Shown here: piece after piece, positions 7,485 through 9,378 of the stretch
How the letters are laid out: each line of letters starts with the position of its first letter
Numbering within the stretch: position 1 is the stretch's first letter
Assembly (NCBI GenBank): GCA_937871645.1
Contig: CALMPZ010000001.1
Coordinates: 1-9,378 of the forward strand
Reading direction: 5' to 3'
DNA from: an uncultured Polymorphobacter sp.
GTDB taxonomy: Bacteria > Pseudomonadota > Alphaproteobacteria > Sphingomonadales > Sphingomonadaceae
Length of the DNA stretch: 9,378 nucleotides
Notes under the pieces: model-generated
The model's input: the letters and a program-made list of their open reading frames with translations, nothing else
What the model was told of the DNA's origin: nothing
Databases searched by the model: none
Made by a program: the position numbers and the translations under genes

Positions 7485-7534
7485 CCCGCGGCACGCCGAA
7501 CTCGCGCGACTCCAAACGCGATTTGAATGTTTGA

Positions 7535-7577
7535 AATCAATCGGGTGCAGGGCTCAGCCCTGCCCGCCGGAGGCCCT
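7535..7577. repeat. Right copy of the 43-bp inverted repeat bounding the island
   Basis: Identical over 43 bp to the reverse complement of 6066-6108. It lies nine bases downstream of the ppx stop on the minus strand, so the ppx transcript carries the same 43 nt, in the same sense, as the rnd transcript. It contains the same 17-nt odd palindrome. Confidence 0.95.
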
Positions 7578-7586
7578 TCTCTTCCC

Positions 7587-9143
7587 CTAACTCACCCGAA
7601 ACTCGGGCGTCAGCCCCAGTGCTCCAGCGAGGGTCTTCAACCGGCGTGCCACGGCCTCGCCGTACAAAGGCGCGTCGCGTTGGGCGAGGCTGAGCACGAG
7701 TGCGCTGCCGTCGCGCCAGAGGCGGCTGGCGACCAGCGGTTTGGCGGTGCCGCCGGTGAGGCGTTGACCGAGGCGTAGCGCCATGCCCCAGCTGCGGGCG
7801 CGCGCCAACTGCGCGGGGGTGGCGAGTGCGGCGAAGCTGGCGACTTGCGGCGCGGTCGGGCTGCCGCCGAAGCACGAGAACAGCGCGGCCGCGAGCATGG
7901 CGCGTTCGGGGGCGGTGATCGCCACCCAGTTGCCGTGGAGGGCGAGTTCGAGGCCGCGTTCGGCGCGGAAATCGGGGTGGGCGCGCCAGGCGACGTCGCT
8001 GAGCAGGCTGGCGGCCCAGCGGATGCGGCGGTCGGCTGGCGTTTCGTCATTTTCGAACAGCCCGTCCATCCACGTCATCAGCAGGTCGCCGTGTTCGGGG
8101 AAGCGGCCCTGGCGTTCGCCTTCGTGGCGGGCGGCGGCGAGCAGCGGGTCCTCGCGTTGCTGGGCGGCGGGGAGTTGCGCGTAGAGCAGGCCTTCGCGCA
8201 GGCCATAGGCGCTGGCGACGACGCTGCTGCTGCCGAGTTTCTTGACGACGGCGCCGAGCAGGGTCGCGGCACCGGGCAGCGACGGGATGCGCGAGCTCGA
8301 CATGGCGGGAATGTCGCGCAAGCTGCGCGGATTGGTCTGCGCCAGCGAGCGTGCCAGCCGGTCGGGCGCGCCGGCGTCCATCGTATATTGGTGCACCACC
8401 GGCAGCGGATAGTCGGTCAGGTGGATGTGCAACTGCGTCAGCGCGCGCCAGGAGCCGCCGACCATGTAGAATGGCTTGCCGCGCCCGGCCTGCGCCCAGC
8501 CAACGCGGTCGAGCGCCTTTTTGATGAACGGCACGAGCTGGCGCTGGCCACGCTTGCGCACCGCATCGAGCCGCAGCGAGCCGATCGGCAGCGAGATCCA
8601 TTCGTGCGCCTGGCCGCCCGACACGCGCACCAGCTCCAGACTACCGCCGCCGAGGTCGCCGATGACGCCATCGGCTTCGGGGATGCCGGCGATGACGCCC
8701 AAAGCGGCGGCGCGGGCTTCGGCCTCGCCGTCGATGATTTCGACTTCGAGGCCGCAATGTTCGCGGACCAGCCGGACGAATTCACCGGCGTTCGACGCCT
8801 CACGCACCGCAGCGGTGGCGACTGTGCGCAGTGACGTGACCGCCATGTCGTGCGCCAGCATGGCAAAGCGCGACAGCGCGGTCAGTGCGACGCCGATGGC
8901 GCCGGCATCGAGCTTGCCGTCATTGGCGACACCGCGGCCGAGACCGGCCATGACTTTCTCGTTGAAGATGACGGGGGGGACGCGCGACAGGCCCTGATAG
9001 ACGACAAGCCGGATCGAGTTCGAGCCGATGTCGATGATGCCGGCCAGCCCGGCACGGGTCGGCGCCAGGCCCTCGATCAGATCGAGCTGCGGCACGAAAT
9101 TGGTCGCCGGCAGGTTCGCCTCCACTCGCCCCGGCGCCGGCAT
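7587..9143 (-). CDS. ppx: Ppx/GppA family exopolyphosphatase / guanosine pentaphosphate phosphatase
   Basis: 518 aa, close to the size of E. coli Ppx. The family removes terminal phosphate from polyphosphate, or converts pppGpp to ppGpp. The ASKHA fold is clear: phosphate-1 loop GIIDIGSNSIRLVVY (35-49), the VATAAVREASNAGEF segment (108-122), the acidic GEAEAR (139-144) and phosphate-2 loop GDLGGGSLEL (162-171). Residues from about 335 form a helical C-terminal domain without an obvious HD motif. Start chosen at 9143, 34 codons before the phosphate-1 loop. The frame is open upstream to 9266, but that part is Arg/Pro/Ala-rich and non-conserved. No strong Shine-Dalgarno. In related bacteria this gene often follows ppk1, which would lie beyond the right edge. 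It converges on rnd across the island. Sequence alone does not separate Ppx from GppA activity. Confidence 0.92.
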   Translation of the reverse strand: MPAPGRVEANLPATNFVPQLDLIEGLAPTRAGLAGIIDIGSNSIRLVVYQGLSRVPPVIFNEKVMAGLGRGVANDGKLDAGAIGVALTALSRFAMLAHDMAVTSLRTVATAAVREASNAGEFVRLVREHCGLEVEIIDGEAEARAAALGVIAGIPEADGVIGDLGGGSLELVRVSGGQAHEWISLPIGSLRLDAVRKRGQRQLVPFIKKALDRVGWAQAGRGKPFYMVGGSWRALTQLHIHLTDYPLPVVHQYTMDAGAPDRLARSLAQTNPRSLRDIPAMSSSRIPSLPGAATLLGAVVKKLGSSSVVASAYGLREGLLYAQLPAAQQREDPLLAAARHEGERQGRFPEHGDLLMTWMDGLFENDETPADRRIRWAASLLSDVAWRAHPDFRAERGLELALHGNWVAITAPERAMLAAALFSCFGGSPTAPQVASFAALATPAQLARARSWGMALRLGQRLTGGTAKPLVASRLWRDGSALVLSLAQRDAPLYGEAVARRLKTLAGALGLTPEFRVS

Positions 9144-9276
9144 GATTGCCCGGCGCCTGCGCGCCGCCGCCCCCGGCGCTGCGCGCTGACTGCATAGCGC
9201 GGTCGGTGGGTTAGCGCCAGCGCGGAGCAGCGACGGCGGGCGCGATGGAGAACAGATGCCCGCCAAAAAAGACCCA
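9144..9276. other. GC-rich leader of ppx
   Basis: No supported gene. On the minus strand a weak pair CTGGCG and TATGCA (18-nt spacing) could be a promoter, but neither hexamer is convincing. Alternating GGCGCC and GCGCGC motifs lie around the start codon. Confidence 0.4.
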
Positions 9277-9300
9277 CGTCATTCCCGCGCAGGCGGGAAT
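9265..9300 (-). terminator. Possible Rho-independent terminator of the gene upstream of ppx
   Basis: Reading the minus strand, the 8-bp stem ATTCCCGC/GCGGGAAT with a 4-nt loop (9300-9281) is followed after 10 nt by six T (9270-9265). The gap is longer than ideal. If it works, ppx would be transcribed separately from whatever minus-strand gene lies beyond the window. Confidence 0.35.
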
Positions 9301-9349
9301 CCATCTTCTGACCGTCGCAAGATGGATTCCCGCCTGCGCGGGAATGACG
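9277..9349. repeat. 31-bp perfect inverted repeat of dRS3-like hairpins
   Basis: Arms 9277-9307 and 9319-9349 are exact reverse complements with an 11-nt spacer. Each arm holds ATTCCCGCGCAGGCGGGAAT, which fits the neisserial dRS3 form ATTCCC-N8-GGGAAT and is itself an 8-bp stem with a GCAG or CTGC loop. The translated repeat gives the frequent spurious peptide SRAGGNP in this region. Confidence 0.95.
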
Positions 9350-9378
9350 ACGGTGTTTTGCGTTGGCGTACGGCACGA

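Larger units (their letters stand above)
6066..7577. other. Low-GC accessory island between rnd and ppx
   Basis: A 1512-bp segment bounded by perfect 43-bp inverted repeats. Sample 60-base lines inside it count 38% (6241-6300) and 40% (7141-7200) G+C, with one at 62% (6481-6540), against 65% at 5041-5100 in rnd. It carries two co-oriented minus-strand genes and no transposase, integrase or tRNA. No target-site duplication is visible outside the repeats. Composition and borders suggest horizontal acquisition. The mechanism is unknown, and the repeats may simply be host REP-type elements at the insertion point. Confidence 0.65.

Noticed and set aside
6066..7577. Island as a classical insertion sequence or transposon
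   Set aside because: Terminal inverted repeats are present, but there is no transposase and no target-site duplication outside them. The repeat looks like a hairpin-type intergenic element.
7360..7590. Plus-strand open frame (76 aa) at the right island border
   Set aside because: Its C terminus is only the translated 43-bp repeat (the same peptide type appears at the other copy), and its N terminus is antisense to the PLD-like gene.
7845..8834. Plus-strand open frame (329 aa) over ppx
   Set aside because: Antisense shadow, composition rich in Arg/Ala/Gly without motifs.
6066..9349. CRISPR array
   Set aside because: The repeats are inverted pairs and few in number, with no regularly spaced direct repeats or spacers and no cas genes.
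9077..9376. Minus-strand 99-aa frame covering the 31-bp inverted repeat
   Set aside because: Contains the typical translated-repeat peptide HSRAGGNP and a different frame of the ppx start region.

Overview
The window is GC-rich chromosomal DNA (about 65% G+C in the lines I counted) from an alphaproteobacterium, most likely a sphingomonad. This rests on the protein sequences (an AspRS with the SPGEFYQLD form of motif 2, a PPK2 of the EGWDASGKGG type, an RNase D and a Ppx/GppA enzyme), on the dense GC-rich codon use with long antisense shadow frames, and on the small hairpin repeats in every larger intergenic gap. I could not run a database search, so the genus is not assigned.

Layout. 2-1900 (+): a soluble-type lytic transglycosylase whose 5' end lies outside the window. 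1897-2760 (-): a PPK2-family polyphosphate kinase that ends inside the same TTAA as the transglycosylase. 2765-4573 (-): aspS, four bases upstream of ppk2 and probably in the same operon. 4574-4888: a divergent promoter region with a TTGACA box, a 14-bp palindrome and a long inverted repeat. 4889-6064 (+): rnd (RNase D). 6066-7577: a 1.5-kb island of clearly lower G+C, bounded by perfect 43-bp inverted repeats and carrying two minus-strand genes. One is a phospholipase-D-like protein with a single HxRx4D motif, the other a small protein with a PD-(D/E)XK-like D...QxK signature. 7587-9143 (-): ppx/gppA. 9144-9378: intergenic DNA with a 31-bp perfect inverted repeat of the dRS3 type.

Functionally, the housekeeping part covers cell-wall turnover (Slt), aspartyl-tRNA formation (probably non-discriminating AspRS), RNA 3'-end processing (RNase D) and polyphosphate metabolism (PPK2 uses or makes polyP, Ppx degrades it). 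The two-gene island between rnd and ppx is the part that does not fit this background. Its composition, its repeat borders and its pair of nuclease-superfamily folds make it the best candidate for an undescribed accessory system, possibly defence. That role is inference only.

A second theme is the intergenic repeats. Three sets of inverted pairs occur within 5 kb. Two of them share one hairpin plan with compensatory base-pair changes. The third places the same 43 nt, in sense orientation, directly after the stop codons of both rnd and ppx.
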